A stretch of 64,000 bases of DNA from Agrobacterium vitis (GCF_013426735.1 NZ_AP023277.1:1-64000), one strand, 5' to 3'. Shown: positions 51,272 to 60,332, counted from the stretch's first letter. Translations and numbers: made by a program. The notes: generated by a model from the sequence alone, not told the origin.

Positions 51272-51795
51272 GAGGCACGCTGACTGGCTTCGCTCCAATC
51301 CCAAGGCCGCCCCCACGTCTATAACCGCTTTCCCTGTGGGCCCCGAACCGTGAATATGGTCAAGCTTACCCACCTAACGGTCGTCAGCGCCGTAAATTGT
51401 GGCACCTTCTAGCACAGCGGGGGTCAGCTCCGTGCTGTCAAGGCGAAGATGTTTGGTATGGTCCCTTGTAAATCCTCTATTTGGCATTGAATGAAAGTGC
51501 GGAGATCGTAACTTTGTTCCCTCCTAGCGTTCCCGAGACGATGTTGTCGTTGTGGGGAAGCGTTTGTTAAGCCGCAGCACCAGTCCCTTGATAACCTCAA
51601 TCGATGCCAGCGTATGTCAGATCATGAAGGTTTCGCCTTGGCCAAGAAGCCGAAGCCTTACGAGCCATCGAAGGTAAGATTCGGGCAGCTATGTCCCCGA
51701 TTTGCTGCACCTGGGCACATGCTCGCTGATCGCGAACGGTACTCCAGTGTGTCACTCGAGATAACTGGCAGTCGAGAAGTCATCGGCGTGCGGAT
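51272..51795. other. Gene-free junction DNA between transfer and metal regions
   Basis: No supported gene; many stops in all frames. Likely the scar of past rearrangements separating the transfer operon from the metal region. I could not recognise a transposase remnant. Confidence 0.4.
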
Positions 51796-51915
51796 GGGCA
51801 GGCAGTCTTTCTGGTCACGACCATCATTGGTGTCACCGGGCTGTGGCCAGCAGTTCTTGCCGACACTGGAGCGACGGTGCTCGTCACCATGAACGCGCTG
51901 CGCCTGCTGCGCCCA
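51796..51915 (+). pseudogene. Tail of a heavy-metal P-type ATPase
   Basis: A ~40-codon fragment matching the C-terminal end of Cd/Zn/Cu P1B-type ATPases: A-V-F-L-V-T-T-I-I-G-V-T-G-L-W-P-A then L-A-D-T-G-A-T-V-L-V-T-M-N-A-L-R-L-L. The rest of the gene is missing upstream, and the reading frame stays open without a stop into the PCu(A)C gene. It is the vestige of a metal-efflux pump. Confidence 0.8.
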
Positions 51916-52050
51916 TTTCCATTGAGTAAGAGGGTTTTCAGACGATATTTGCCGGGATATACCGCTCAGAGCCAGCGCCAAGGGTCTTTGGCACCAGGTG
52001 GAACTGTTTTAGCAAGAGCGCGGGTAGGCTCGCGAGAACGGAGTATACTT

Positions 52051-52557
52051 ATGAATCTAAGGGTCGCTGCTTCTGGCGTGTTCGTGGCTCTCATTGCCGC
52101 GACAGGCGTTCCCGTCTCCTCCGACGCACATGACTTCAAGGCGGGCAGCCTTGAACTTAAACACCCTTGGTCGGCCAAGGCACCTCCGGTGGCGCCCGTA
52201 CTTGGCGCATATCTCGTGATCGTCAACACCGGAGAGGAAGCCGATCGGCTTGTTGGCGGCAGCACGCCCGCCGCCGAACGTCTGGAGCTACACGAGTCGA
52301 CACTGGTCGATGGGGTCGCGCGCATGCGACCCGCGAAGCAGGGCATCGAGATCCAAGCTGGGGAGACCGTGAAACTGCAACTGGGCGGAGCACACATCAT
52401 GCTTGTGAACCCCAGGCAGCGCCCAGGCGAAGGAGAGAAATTCAAGGCTACTCTGCAGTTCGAGAAGGCGGGTCCCGTCGAGGTCGAGTTCGTGGTTCAG
52501 TCAAAGGCGGAGGCCCCGTCGGCTTCCCAAGACCATGGTGCCCACACCAAGCCGTGA
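52051..52557 (+). CDS. PCu(A)C copper chaperone
   Basis: A 168-residue secreted protein: signal peptide (~1-26, SSDAH), then the copper-binding domain with H...M...H-I-M pattern (L-E-L-H-E-S-T; A-R-M-R-P; G-G-A-H-I-M-L) that binds Cu(I) in the periplasm. The last residues (HDHGAHTKP-like, here QDHGAHTKP) add a second histidine-containing site. ATG 52051 is chosen because it starts a good signal peptide. Functions in copper delivery or resistance. Confidence 0.9.
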   Translation: MNLRVAASGVFVALIAATGVPVSSDAHDFKAGSLELKHPWSAKAPPVAPVLGAYLVIVNTGEEADRLVGGSTPAAERLELHESTLVDGVARMRPAKQGIEIQAGETVKLQLGGAHIMLVNPRQRPGEGEKFKATLQFEKAGPVEVEFVVQSKAEAPSASQDHGAHTKP

Positions 52558-52821
52558 ATTCGCGCGAAAGCGGAGGTCGTCCGGGTCTGAATGTCTGAAG
52601 GTGTCTGCTGGGAACAGGACGGGCGCCTTCGTCAATTTCAAGATGGCGTTCATCGCGTGACCGATCCGCGGACAGGTGGCAGCGGCACACCCAAGGCCAG
52701 AGCCATAGCCTGTTTTTCACTTCACGGCGTATCTGAGCAAACTGGCGTTTGTCCGATGGCGGTGATGAGATAGCTTCCCGCTCGTCGCCGAACAATTCAT
52801 GGACGATGATCCCATGACCAA
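52558..52821. other. Non-coding gap
   Basis: No gene or clear hairpin seen in this gap between PCu(A)C and the convergent penicillin-binding protein gene. Confidence 0.35.
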
Positions 52822-54582
52822 TCAGTAGTTGACCAGCATCTGAGGGCCGGTTTCACCTCCGAACCGGGGCTTCACATCAAGCAAGGCTGCTGTTCTCTCG
52901 ATGATCTCCTTGGTCATCGGAGCCGCGGTGGAAGCCGCGGTCCTTCCTCCGTTCACACCTGTTTTCGGCGCATCGATGATTGTCAGCACGACGTATCGCG
53001 GCTTGTCCATCGGAAAGCCTGCGACAAATGCGTTGAAGTTGATGTCGCTGGCATACCTGCCATTTATGACCTTGTCGGCAGTTCCGGTCTTTCCGCCCAC
53101 ATGAAAGCCTTCGACCTGGGCGCCTCGGCCAGAACCCTTGAGGCCGTTCCAGTTGTAGAGGAACCGCATATCCGCACTGGTCTTCTCTTTGATGACGGCG
53201 CGGGAAACCAATGCTGCATCGTCTTTCGAACGTGGAAGGAAGGTGGGGTTGATGAGGTTGCCGCCGTTGATCAGGGCTGCGGCAGCAACGGCGGTCTGCA
53301 GTGGGGTGGTAGCTACGCCGTGGCCGAACGAGATCGTGACGGAATTGATCTTTTTCCACGTTCGGGGTTGGGTAGGGGTCGCTACGCCGGGCATCTCCGT
53401 GTCCATCTTGGAAAGCAGCCCCAGTCTCGTAAGAAACTCCTTATGCCCCTCTATCCCGACCCTGTCGGCAACAGCCGCCGTTCCGATGTTCGATGAATAC
53501 TGAAAAACCTCCGGGATCGATAAAGGTCGGTTCTTTCCCTTGAAGTCCCTGATCGTAAATCCGCCCATACGGATGGGGCGGGACGCATCCACAACGGAAT
53601 TCAAGGTGATCTTCTCTGCGTCCAGACCCATGGCAAGCGTAAAGCTTTTGAATGTGGACCCCATCTCGAATGTGGCGTTGCTGATCCGATTGAACCAGCC
53701 TTTTTCGTATTCCTTGTCGACCGAGCCATCGGGGAGGGCGCGCGAAGGCTGGTTCGGATCGTAGTCAGGAACGGAAGCCATAGCGATGACCTCGCCAGTT
53801 TCCACGTCGAGAATGACGGCACCAGCAGCTTCTGCCTGATAGTTCGTCATCGCGCGCGCCGCGATTTCGCGAACGATATGCTGGACGCGGACGTCGATCG
53901 AAAGCCTCACAGGCTCGAGCCTGGTATCGTTCGTCAGGCCCGTCGCTCGAAGGTCGGCATAACCTTGCTGATCGATGTACCTCTCCATACCCGCAAGACC
54001 GAGGTTGTCGACATTGACATGGCCGACAATATGGGAGGCGGTGGCAGCACCCGGATAGAAGCGTCGCTTCTCCGGACGGAAACCTATGCCGGGAATCCCA
54101 AGCGCAAGAATATCAGACTGCTGCCGGGGCGTGAGCTGGCGGCGCAACCACTGAAAGCCGGAACCGGATCGGAGCTTCCTGTGCGTGTCGCTCCAGTCAA
54201 GGTTTGGCAGCACGGTTGCAAGTTTCTCCACAACCTCGTCAGCGTCGACAATACGTCGCGGTTCCGCATAGAGCGACACGGTGTTGATATCGGTCGCTAG
54301 AAGCTCGCCATTACGATCGAGAATGTCCGGGCGCGTTGCGACGGCATTGGCGCTGGGATGAATGGATCCCGTCACCACCGGGTCGTTCAGGCCATACTGA
54401 ACGAGACGTGCGCCAACGACAATGTACATCACCGCAAAGCCTGCAATCAGGAAGCTCAGCCTTTGTCGACTATCACGCTTGCGGCGTTCGGATGTGCCGA
54501 CAAAGGCTTTAGTAACAGGCTTGACCCTGGACTCCACACTGAAATGGGCGCGGCGGTTAAGCCGTACGATAAAGCCTATCAT
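52822..54582 (-). CDS. Plasmid-borne FtsI-like penicillin-binding protein
   Basis: A 586-residue class B penicillin-binding protein with a short basic N-terminus, one membrane segment (~40-65, LSFLIAGFAVMYIVVGARL), a PBP dimer domain and a transpeptidase domain with motifs S-T-F-K (~309), S-S-N (~362) and K-T-G-T-A (~494). Family members cross-link septal peptidoglycan (FtsI/PBP3). A second copy on a plasmid may give tolerance to wall stress or beta-lactams; such benefit is inferred. Its neighbours are metal genes. Confidence 0.92.
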   Translation of the reverse strand: MIGFIVRLNRRAHFSVESRVKPVTKAFVGTSERRKRDSRQRLSFLIAGFAVMYIVVGARLVQYGLNDPVVTGSIHPSANAVATRPDILDRNGELLATDINTVSLYAEPRRIVDADEVVEKLATVLPNLDWSDTHRKLRSGSGFQWLRRQLTPRQQSDILALGIPGIGFRPEKRRFYPGAATASHIVGHVNVDNLGLAGMERYIDQQGYADLRATGLTNDTRLEPVRLSIDVRVQHIVREIAARAMTNYQAEAAGAVILDVETGEVIAMASVPDYDPNQPSRALPDGSVDKEYEKGWFNRISNATFEMGSTFKSFTLAMGLDAEKITLNSVVDASRPIRMGGFTIRDFKGKNRPLSIPEVFQYSSNIGTAAVADRVGIEGHKEFLTRLGLLSKMDTEMPGVATPTQPRTWKKINSVTISFGHGVATTPLQTAVAAAALINGGNLINPTFLPRSKDDAALVSRAVIKEKTSADMRFLYNWNGLKGSGRGAQVEGFHVGGKTGTADKVINGRYASDINFNAFVAGFPMDKPRYVVLTIIDAPKTGVNGGRTAASTAAPMTKEIIERTAALLDVKPRFGGETGPQMLVNY

Positions 54583-55006
54583 ATCTAACCGTCATCTCCG
54601 AAAGCATTGACCATGAGCAGCCCAGACCGTCCGCCGATGTGTAGTTTGCACCTGGCGGGTCTGAAACCAATCGAGGATTTGGTACGACACCAACCGCAAT
54701 GAAGTTTGCATTAATATACACTTAAAATTGCATAAAACTGATTAACGTTTCGTTATCCTCGCCCGTCGTGGATGTTGATACGCAGCCCGTCGCGGAGCGG
54801 GAGAGACTGACAAACGCAACACGATGTTTTCTGAAGGACTACCAAATCCGGTCTTCGATCTGACCGGGGAAGTGGATCATCATCAGCGAATTCAGGAAAA
54901 TATCAGCGCTGAAGGCACCAAAGGATATCGTCTTGCCAACGCCATCGATTAATGCGAATGATTTGCAGTTGCAATATAGCAAGGGCTATGAAGGCGAGGC
55001 GGGGCT
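54583..55006. promoter_or_regulatory. Intergenic region upstream of mntH
   Basis: Divergent promoter region. Contains two TTGCAT boxes about 23 bp apart (54706 and 54729) in AT-rich DNA (TAATATACACTTAAAA), a possible site for a manganese- or iron-responsive repressor. A 42-residue open frame (54824-54952) is listed separately. Confidence 0.4.
54824..54952 (+). CDS. Possible small protein before mntH
   Basis: A 42-residue open frame (MFSEGLPNPVFDL...RLANAID) between the putative mntH promoter and mntH. No clear ribosome-binding site and no recognised family. It could be a leader peptide or chance frame. Confidence 0.25.
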   Translation: MFSEGLPNPVFDLTGEVDHHQRIQENISAEGTKGYRLANAID

Positions 55007-56332
55007 GTGGACAAACCGATCAAAGGCTGGCGGCGGACCGTGGGTGAGGCATCTCTATCGGATGTTCACCGTTCCATCGGAGTTGCTGCGGGATCAGGCA
55101 CCTTCCGCAGGGCAATGGCCTTTTTCGGCCCCGGCTATCTTGTTGCGGTCGGATACATGGATCCGGGAAACTGGGCGACCTCGCTGGCTGGCGGATCGAG
55201 ATTTGGATATGCGCTGCTCACTGTGGCACTTGTCTCGAACATCATGGCGATCGTCCTGCAGTCGCTCTGTGCGCGGCTTGCTATCGGCTCCGGGCGGGAT
55301 CTGGCGCAGGCGTGTCGGGACGCTTTCCCAAAGCCAGTGGCTATGGTTTTGTGGCTGCTGGCCGAGATCGCCATCATCGCGACAGACATCGCCGAGGTGA
55401 TCGGCACCGCGATCGGCCTCAACCTTATCTTCGGCATCCCGCTGGAACTAGGTGTGATCATCACCGCGCTGGACGTTTTTCTGATCCTGTACCTTCAGAA
55501 GCTGGGCTTCCGTTGGGTCGAAGCGCTCGTCATAACGCTGCTCGGCGTGATCGCTGTCTGCTTCACCATCCAGATCGTGCTTGCCGATCCGGACTGGGGT
55601 CAGGTGATTCTCGGATTCGCGCCCACCACTGAGATCATCACCAACCCAGACATGCTCTATCTTGCGCTGGGCATCCTCGGCGCGACCGTCATGCCGCACA
55701 ACCTCTATCTCCATTCAGGGATCGTGCAGACCCGCAACTACGGCCACACGCTGCCCGAGAAGCGCGAAGCTCTGAAGTTCGCGACGATCGACTCCACCGT
55801 CGCACTGATGTTCGCTTTGCTCGTCAACGCCTCCATCCTCATCCTTGCCGCGGCGACTTTCCACAAGACCGGACAGACGTCCGTTGCGGAACTGGGCGAA
55901 GCCCATAATCTGCTTGCCCCACTGCTGGGCCTTGCCATAGCTCCGACGCTGTTCGGGATCGCGCTTTTGTGCTGCGGCATCAATTCGACCGTGACCGCGA
56001 CCCTTGCTGGCCAGATCGTCATGGAAGGGTTCCTCAAGATACAGCTAGCGCCGTGGCTTCGCCGCCTGATCACACGGGGAATAGCCATCATTCCCGCCGC
56101 GGGTGTCACCATCGCATTCGGAGACAGCGGCACCGGACAGCTACTGATCCTCACTCAGGTCGTTCTCAGTCTCCAGCTTTCTTTCGCAGTGTTCCCGCTC
56201 GTGATGTTCACTTCTGATCGCGCGAAGATGGGGGAACTCAAGGCACCGCTTTGGCTCACATCGTTTGCCTGGCTCATCGCCGTGGTGATCGCCTTACTGA
56301 ACATCAAGCTGCTGTACGACTTCGTCGCGTAG
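55007..56332 (+). CDS. mntH: Manganese/divalent-metal transporter MntH (Nramp)
   Basis: A 441-residue Nramp transporter with the diagnostic motifs G-Y-M-D-P-G-N-W in membrane helix 1 and M-P-H-N-L-Y-L-H-S in helix 6, and about 11 hydrophobic segments. It takes up Mn(II) with protons. GTG 55007 is the first possible start after an in-frame TGA and follows GAGGCGGGG. Confidence 0.93.
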   Translation: MDKPIKGWRRTVGEASLSDVHRSIGVAAGSGTFRRAMAFFGPGYLVAVGYMDPGNWATSLAGGSRFGYALLTVALVSNIMAIVLQSLCARLAIGSGRDLAQACRDAFPKPVAMVLWLLAEIAIIATDIAEVIGTAIGLNLIFGIPLELGVIITALDVFLILYLQKLGFRWVEALVITLLGVIAVCFTIQIVLADPDWGQVILGFAPTTEIITNPDMLYLALGILGATVMPHNLYLHSGIVQTRNYGHTLPEKREALKFATIDSTVALMFALLVNASILILAAATFHKTGQTSVAELGEAHNLLAPLLGLAIAPTLFGIALLCCGINSTVTATLAGQIVMEGFLKIQLAPWLRRLITRGIAIIPAAGVTIAFGDSGTGQLLILTQVVLSLQLSFAVFPLVMFTSDRAKMGELKAPLWLTSFAWLIAVVIALLNIKLLYDFVA

Positions 56333-56403
56333 TCGGCATGAGTGGCGACCGCGCGATCATCTCACCGTGAGTAAGTGGACGCTGTCCATCATCGTTTCGG
56401 TTT

Positions 56404-56820
56404 TTAATCGTGATCCGTGGTGCACATGTCATGATTGGCCAGCGCCCGGATCACGTAGCAGTCGCGCACCTGGTTGGAGTGGCAGTGTGTCGAAATCCGC
56501 TCGAGTTCTGCCTCTAGCTTCCTCAGCCGTTCGATCTTCTGTCGGACGGCGATGAGCTGTTTTGCCGCGATCCTGTCAGCCTCTTCGCATGGTTTTTCCG
56601 GATGCTGGCTGAGATCGATCAGTTCACGGATCGCTTCTATTGTCAGACCGAGATCGCGTGCATGCCGGATGAACGAGAGGCGTTCTTGCTCGGTTCTGGA
56701 ATAGCGGCGTTGGTTGCCTTCCGAGCGCTCCGGGGGCGACAGAAGCCCCATCTGCTCGTAATATCTGATGGTTGGCACTTTCACACCGGTCGTCTTCGAC
56801 AGGTCTCCAATAGTGAGCAT
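56404..56820 (-). CDS. MerR-family metal-responsive regulator (ZntR/CadR-like)
   Basis: A 138-residue MerR protein: N-terminal HTH (MLTIGDLSKTTGVKVPTIRYYEQMGLLSPP), dimer helix, and metal cysteines C78 (P-C-E-E), C113 (T-H-C-H-S), C121 and C133, arranged as in Zn/Cd/Pb sensors. It likely controlled an efflux ATPase; only the tail of such a pump is left at 51796, so its present target is uncertain. ATG 56820. Confidence 0.88.
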   Translation of the reverse strand: MLTIGDLSKTTGVKVPTIRYYEQMGLLSPPERSEGNQRRYSRTEQERLSFIRHARDLGLTIEAIRELIDLSQHPEKPCEEADRIAAKQLIAVRQKIERLRKLEAELERISTHCHSNQVRDCYVIRALANHDMCTTDHD

Positions 56821-57394
56821 CGATCCTCCAAGCGGCACGAACAGGGCCGCGATATTGCAAAATGAGGATTCCCCCATGGTAAATCAAGTGAGTCCTTCGT
56901 GTCCGGCATAGCATGGTCCACCGTTATCATCGGTAGGTCCCAACAATCATCATGTCGAGGGAGAATCCGGCTTCCTCGCACGCCAGTCTCTGAGCCATAG
57001 GAACGTCTCGATCCCGATCGCCATACCAAGTGCGATCGACGCGACCGAACCAACGATCGCTTCCAGTAGGTCGTGGCCCGTCACCCAGCAGACAACCGCG
57101 AGCGTGAGCTTCACAACGGTATAGCCCGCTACCGAGAAGACCGCGATCCAGGATGCGGCACAGGTCCCGTTTCAATCTGACTGGCATACAGATATTCAAA
57201 TGCATCCTGTGTTTGAACTGCCCCACGAAGAAATATCAGCGATAAAGGCAATGTGTAGAAAGATGATCCTCGGCATTAAGCAGCGAATGATTGACATCAA
57301 ACAAAGCTACTTGATTGATGGACATGATTAGAAACTTCATCGTCGGGGTCTCATTTTAACACGTGACCGATCAGGGCAGAGGGGCATTGTCGAA
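56821..57394. other. Region with decayed gene, upstream of MerR gene
   Basis: No intact gene in ~570 bp. An open frame at 56950-57171 on the minus strand looks like a membrane-protein remnant (separate entry). Remaining sequence shows nothing clear. Confidence 0.35.
56950..57171 (-). pseudogene. Remnant of a small membrane protein
   Basis: A 73-codon open frame bounded upstream by TGA (57172-57174) with no start of its own, reading F-S-V-A-G-Y-T-V-V-K-L-T-L-A-V-V-C-W and then G-S-V-A-S-I-A-L-G-M-A-I-G-I-E, ending R-A-R-K-P-D-S-P-S-T. Two membrane-like helices. It looks like the 3' end of a truncated membrane-protein gene next to the MerR gene. Family not recognised. Confidence 0.4.
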
Positions 57395-57775
57395 ATGAGC
57401 GACACGACGCAAAGCCGGAGCCTTCAGATCAGTCCGAACCACACGGTCGCCTTCTGGCGCGGCCTCGAACTGAATCTGAACAATCCGAAACAGGAGGACG
57501 CTTCGGTCATTCAGGCCCAGTCAGCAGAACGGCCACCATTTCATGTCTCGCACTTCCGGGACAATATTACAGTCAATCTGACTGTGACCTCGCTGCTGAC
57601 TTCGTTCGTCCGGGACTACGACTTCGATGTGACGATCGGCCTGACGGAATTTCATTGTGATAGCCCCGGCAAAGTCCTCGTCGGTGGTGTGGTTTACATT
57701 CCAACGAGCGGTATCCTTGGTCGCGACTGGAAAGAAGACCTTTGGAAATCGGTATGTATGTCCCCGGTCTCATGA
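57395..57775 (+). CDS. Hypothetical protein overlapping the cyclase gene
   Basis: A 126-residue frame with ATG 57395 after AGAGGGG. The body (VTSLLTSFVRDYDFDVTIGL, VLVGGVVYIPTSGILG) is moderately hydrophobic, without a clear signal. Its 3' end overlaps by ~82 bp the 3' end of the convergent cyclase gene, so it may be truncated or a chance frame. Confidence 0.4.
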   Translation: MSDTTQSRSLQISPNHTVAFWRGLELNLNNPKQEDASVIQAQSAERPPFHVSHFRDNITVNLTVTSLLTSFVRDYDFDVTIGLTEFHCDSPGKVLVGGVVYIPTSGILGRDWKEDLWKSVCMSPVS

Positions 57776-59043
57776 CTCGCCGGCGATGCTAGATTGGCAG
57801 CGCGACGGATATAGGCAATGTTGACCGACGCCTTCCTGCCAGGGATACTGACGCCGTTGGTGTAGACCCAATCATTGGCCCCAAACATACCCGGGACTTC
57901 TTCGATTATGCGGTCCGAGACTACGAGTGGCGATTTCAATAGGCTGGCCAGAGACTCCAGGCGTTGAGCGACATTCACGGCGTCCCCGATCACGGTGAAC
58001 TCGTCATGGAAGCCGCTTTCAATGACCCCGCCGAGAACGGTACCATAGTGAAGGCCGATCCCCGCGTTCAGACAGGGGCCGCCCCTGCCAATGTTGTCGT
58101 TGCGCCACTCGTCGAGCGCCGCAGTCAAAGACAATGCGCAGGCCAATGCCCGCTGAGCATCGTCCGCCTTGGGCTTCGGCTGCCCGAATACCGCCATCAC
58201 GCCGTCGCCGATGAACTTGTCAACGGTTCCGCCATAGGCGAACACAGTGCCGGCGACGATGTGCCGATACTCACCGAGGACACGGGCAAGCTCGCGTGCT
58301 GAAGCCGTTTCCGCATATGACGTGAAGTCGCGGATATCGACGAACATGATCGCCGCGTCTCGCCGCTCGAGGTCAAGGTTGGCACTGGCAGTCTGAAGAT
58401 CGGCGACGACTGTTGGCGAGAAGAAGCGTGACAGGTTCATGCGCTTCTCCTCGATCCTCAACGCCTGTCTGATGGTGCGGTCGTGATCACGCGCCAACAG
58501 ATACACGGCCAGCGCCGTGAACGCGAAACTCATGGTCAGGCCGAGGTCCTGGTTGAAGAAGTTGGCCAGTAATGTTCCGGGCGCGCTGGCGTGATGACGG
58601 AACGCCATGAGGGCAAGCATAAGCACCCATGCCAAGACCACGATCGTCGAAAACAAAACGATCAGCCTTCGCTCGAGCTTCAAGGCTACGTGGTTCAGAA
58701 GGATGAATGAGACGACTAAGCTCGACGTCGTAAGGGCGTGGTCTTCCGTGATCGGACTAGCCAGGAGGTGTTCATAGAGTATCACCACAACCAAGGCCGC
58801 ATCGAGCGCCACGAACACTGCGCCGAGGTGTTTCTGTGTAGGGAAATAGACAGCCACCGCGACGGATGCCACGCTGACGATCAAATAGACCGAACTGACG
58901 ATGGCATGGGTCGTAAAGCTGGCGAGACCGTCACCGAAAACGAGATTGGCGAACAGGATCGAAAGGACAACGAACCGCAGCGAGGCCGACCTTAGTTCCC
59001 GGGTGGAAGCATTTTTGCCGAACGGCGTTGATTCCTGATTCAT
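57694..59043 (-). CDS. Membrane class III adenylate/guanylate cyclase
   Basis: A 449-residue protein. About six N-terminal membrane helices (~25-185) are followed by a HAMP-free linker (RIEEKRMNLSRFFSPTVVADLQ) and a class III cyclase domain: F-V-D-I-R-D-F-T, F-I-G-D-G-V-M-A-V-F-G (two metal Asp), G-I-G-L-H-Y-G, and G-D-A-V-N-V-A-Q-R-L-E. The domain is catalytically complete at these sites. It likely makes cAMP (or cGMP) from membrane cues. Sits among metal genes without an obvious partner. ATG 59043. Confidence 0.88.
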   Translation of the reverse strand: MNQESTPFGKNASTRELRSASLRFVVLSILFANLVFGDGLASFTTHAIVSSVYLIVSVASVAVAVYFPTQKHLGAVFVALDAALVVVILYEHLLASPITEDHALTTSSLVVSFILLNHVALKLERRLIVLFSTIVVLAWVLMLALMAFRHHASAPGTLLANFFNQDLGLTMSFAFTALAVYLLARDHDRTIRQALRIEEKRMNLSRFFSPTVVADLQTASANLDLERRDAAIMFVDIRDFTSYAETASARELARVLGEYRHIVAGTVFAYGGTVDKFIGDGVMAVFGQPKPKADDAQRALACALSLTAALDEWRNDNIGRGGPCLNAGIGLHYGTVLGGVIESGFHDEFTVIGDAVNVAQRLESLASLLKSPLVVSDRIIEEVPGMFGANDWVYTNGVSIPGRKASVNIAYIRRAANLASPASHETGDIHTDFQRSSFQSRPRIPLVGM

Positions 59044-59095
59044 TGATCCATGCCCGCACTATCGAGAGTTCTCGATCCTTAGAAAGAGGTCGGAA

Positions 59096-59121
59096 GGGCC
59101 GAGCGTTGGAAGGCTCGGCCC
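59096..59121 (-). terminator. Terminator after the CusF-like gene (left copy)
   Basis: Hairpin GGGCCGAG/CTCGGCCC with a 10-base loop, 7 bp past the CusF-like stop. Identical hairpin at 62643-62668. T-run weak. Confidence 0.6.
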
Positions 59122-59127
59122 GATAGC

Positions 59128-59412
59128 TTACTTAATTTCCGTGACGGTCAGGTTGCCCTCGACGCGCTCGGCTACAAACTCGATTTTTGCGCCTTCTTTG
59201 AGCTTCCCGAGCATTGCGTCGTCCTTGACACGGAACACCATGGTCATTGCTGGCATTTCCAGGTCCTTCAGTTCCTCGTGGATGAGAGTCACCTTTTTCG
59301 CCTTCGCATCGACCTTCTTGACCGTGCCCTTGGTGAATTCAGCAGCGAAAACCCCGGAAGCCACTGTGAGAGCTAGTACCGTCGCCGTGGCGAGCTTGAT
59401 GAATGAAGTCAT
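59128..59412 (-). CDS. CusF-like periplasmic copper-binding protein (left copy)
   Basis: A 94-residue protein with signal peptide (~1-23, GVFAA) and an OB-like CusF domain: H-E-E-L-K-D-L-E-M-P-A-M-T-M-V-F, supplying His and Met ligands for Cu(I)/Ag(I). In E. coli CusF a Trp precedes P-x-M-T-M; here Met takes that place. Ribosome site AAGGAG precedes ATG 59412. An identical copy lies at 62675-62959. Confidence 0.9.
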   Translation of the reverse strand: MTSFIKLATATVLALTVASGVFAAEFTKGTVKKVDAKAKKVTLIHEELKDLEMPAMTMVFRVKDDAMLGKLKEGAKIEFVAERVEGNLTVTEIK

Positions 59413-59432
59413 GTCGATTTCTCCTTGTAGGG

Positions 59433-59912
59433 TTACTTCTGGGCAACGGTGACGTCACCGTGCATCCCGGCGTCGTAGTGGCCAGGAACCAGGCAGGCGA
59501 TCTTGAAGGTACCGTCGTTGGTGAACTTCCAGATGATCTCGCCGGACTTTCCGGCAGCCAAACGGATGGCATTCGGGTCGTCGTGCTCCATGTCGGGGAA
59601 CTTCTCCATCACGGCCTTGTGCTCCATAACCTTCTCTTCCTGATCGAGAACGAACTCGTGATCCAGCTCGCCAGCATTCTTGATGGCGAACACAACCGTC
59701 TGGCCCTTGCGAACCCTGAAAGTATTTGGCGTGAAAATCATCTTGCCGTCGGCCGTCTCTTTCATCGAGACACGGATGGTCTGGGTGGCCTCTGCCTTCT
59801 TGCCGGGTTCACCGACAGCCATAGCCGCGTCATGGCCACCTTCGTGGGTGCCGGAGGCGAGGGCGGAAGTGGCGAGAAATGCGGTAAGAACTACTGTCAG
59901 TAACGTTTTCAT
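59433..59912 (-). CDS. Cupredoxin-domain copper protein (left copy)
   Basis: A 159-residue secreted protein: signal peptide (MKTLLTVVLTAFLATSALAS), a linker with H-E-G-G-H-D-A-A-M (possible copper sites), and a cupredoxin fold with ligands H in E-L-D-H-E-F, Cys in A-C-L-V-P-G-H (Cys and second His) and Met in D-A-G-M. Periplasmic copper binding. Identical to the right copy except for the signal peptide's first half, which derives from non-duplicated DNA. Upstream of CusF in the same direction. Confidence 0.9.
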   Translation of the reverse strand: MKTLLTVVLTAFLATSALASGTHEGGHDAAMAVGEPGKKAEATQTIRVSMKETADGKMIFTPNTFRVRKGQTVVFAIKNAGELDHEFVLDQEEKVMEHKAVMEKFPDMEHDDPNAIRLAAGKSGEIIWKFTNDGTFKIACLVPGHYDAGMHGDVTVAQK

Positions 59913-60062
59913 TGATTTATCCTGATGGGGAAGCGGAGAGTGCAAAGTCGATATCGATCCGCACATTCTCTCACGAAGGGTTAGTCACTTGCGTTTGCTA
60001 GTCAGAAGCGTTGGACGCACTGGATGGACTAGCCGTAACGATAGCGTAGCGAACCGGGTGCG

Positions 60063-60332
60063 TTACCTGCGGTTGTTCTTGACGGACTCCGCCCTTGGAT
60101 CAATGATTGTGACCGTACCATAACGGGTGTTCTTACGTTCTACCTTGCCGCTTTCCAGAACGCGGACGCTGACATCAGGATCTGACATAGATGATGCTGT
60201 ATCTCCGGGGTTTCCATGTCCTTGGATAATACTGGCGACTGGTGAAGCCGTCTTACCAAGAGTGGTGTAGGCGAAGGCTGTCGGCGTAATAGCAATCACA
60301 GCAGCTACAGATATGACGATTTGTTTGATCAT
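60063..60332 (-). CDS. Small secreted protein, divergent from the two-component system
   Basis: An 89-residue protein with signal peptide (~1-21, TAFAY) and a short basic C-terminal half (ERKNTRYGTVTIIDPRAESVKNNRR). It is divergent from the response regulator gene. It may be the product of regulation or a periplasmic sensor aid; family not recognised. Confidence 0.6.
   Translation of the reverse strand: MIKQIVISVAAVIAITPTAFAYTTLGKTASPVASIIQGHGNPGDTASSMSDPDVSVRVLESGKVERKNTRYGTVTIIDPRAESVKNNRR

Larger units (their letters stand above)
59096..59876. repeat. 781-bp direct repeat, left copy
   Basis: Matches 62643-63423 base for base as far as I can read (offset 3547). Contains the CusF-like gene, its terminator and all but the start of the cupredoxin gene. 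The boundary lies at the terminator base on one side and inside the cupredoxin signal-peptide codons on the other. Confidence 0.9.

Noticed and set aside
51614..51892. 92-codon frame in the junction region
   Set aside because: No start signal or resemblance; overlaps the ATPase tail in another frame.
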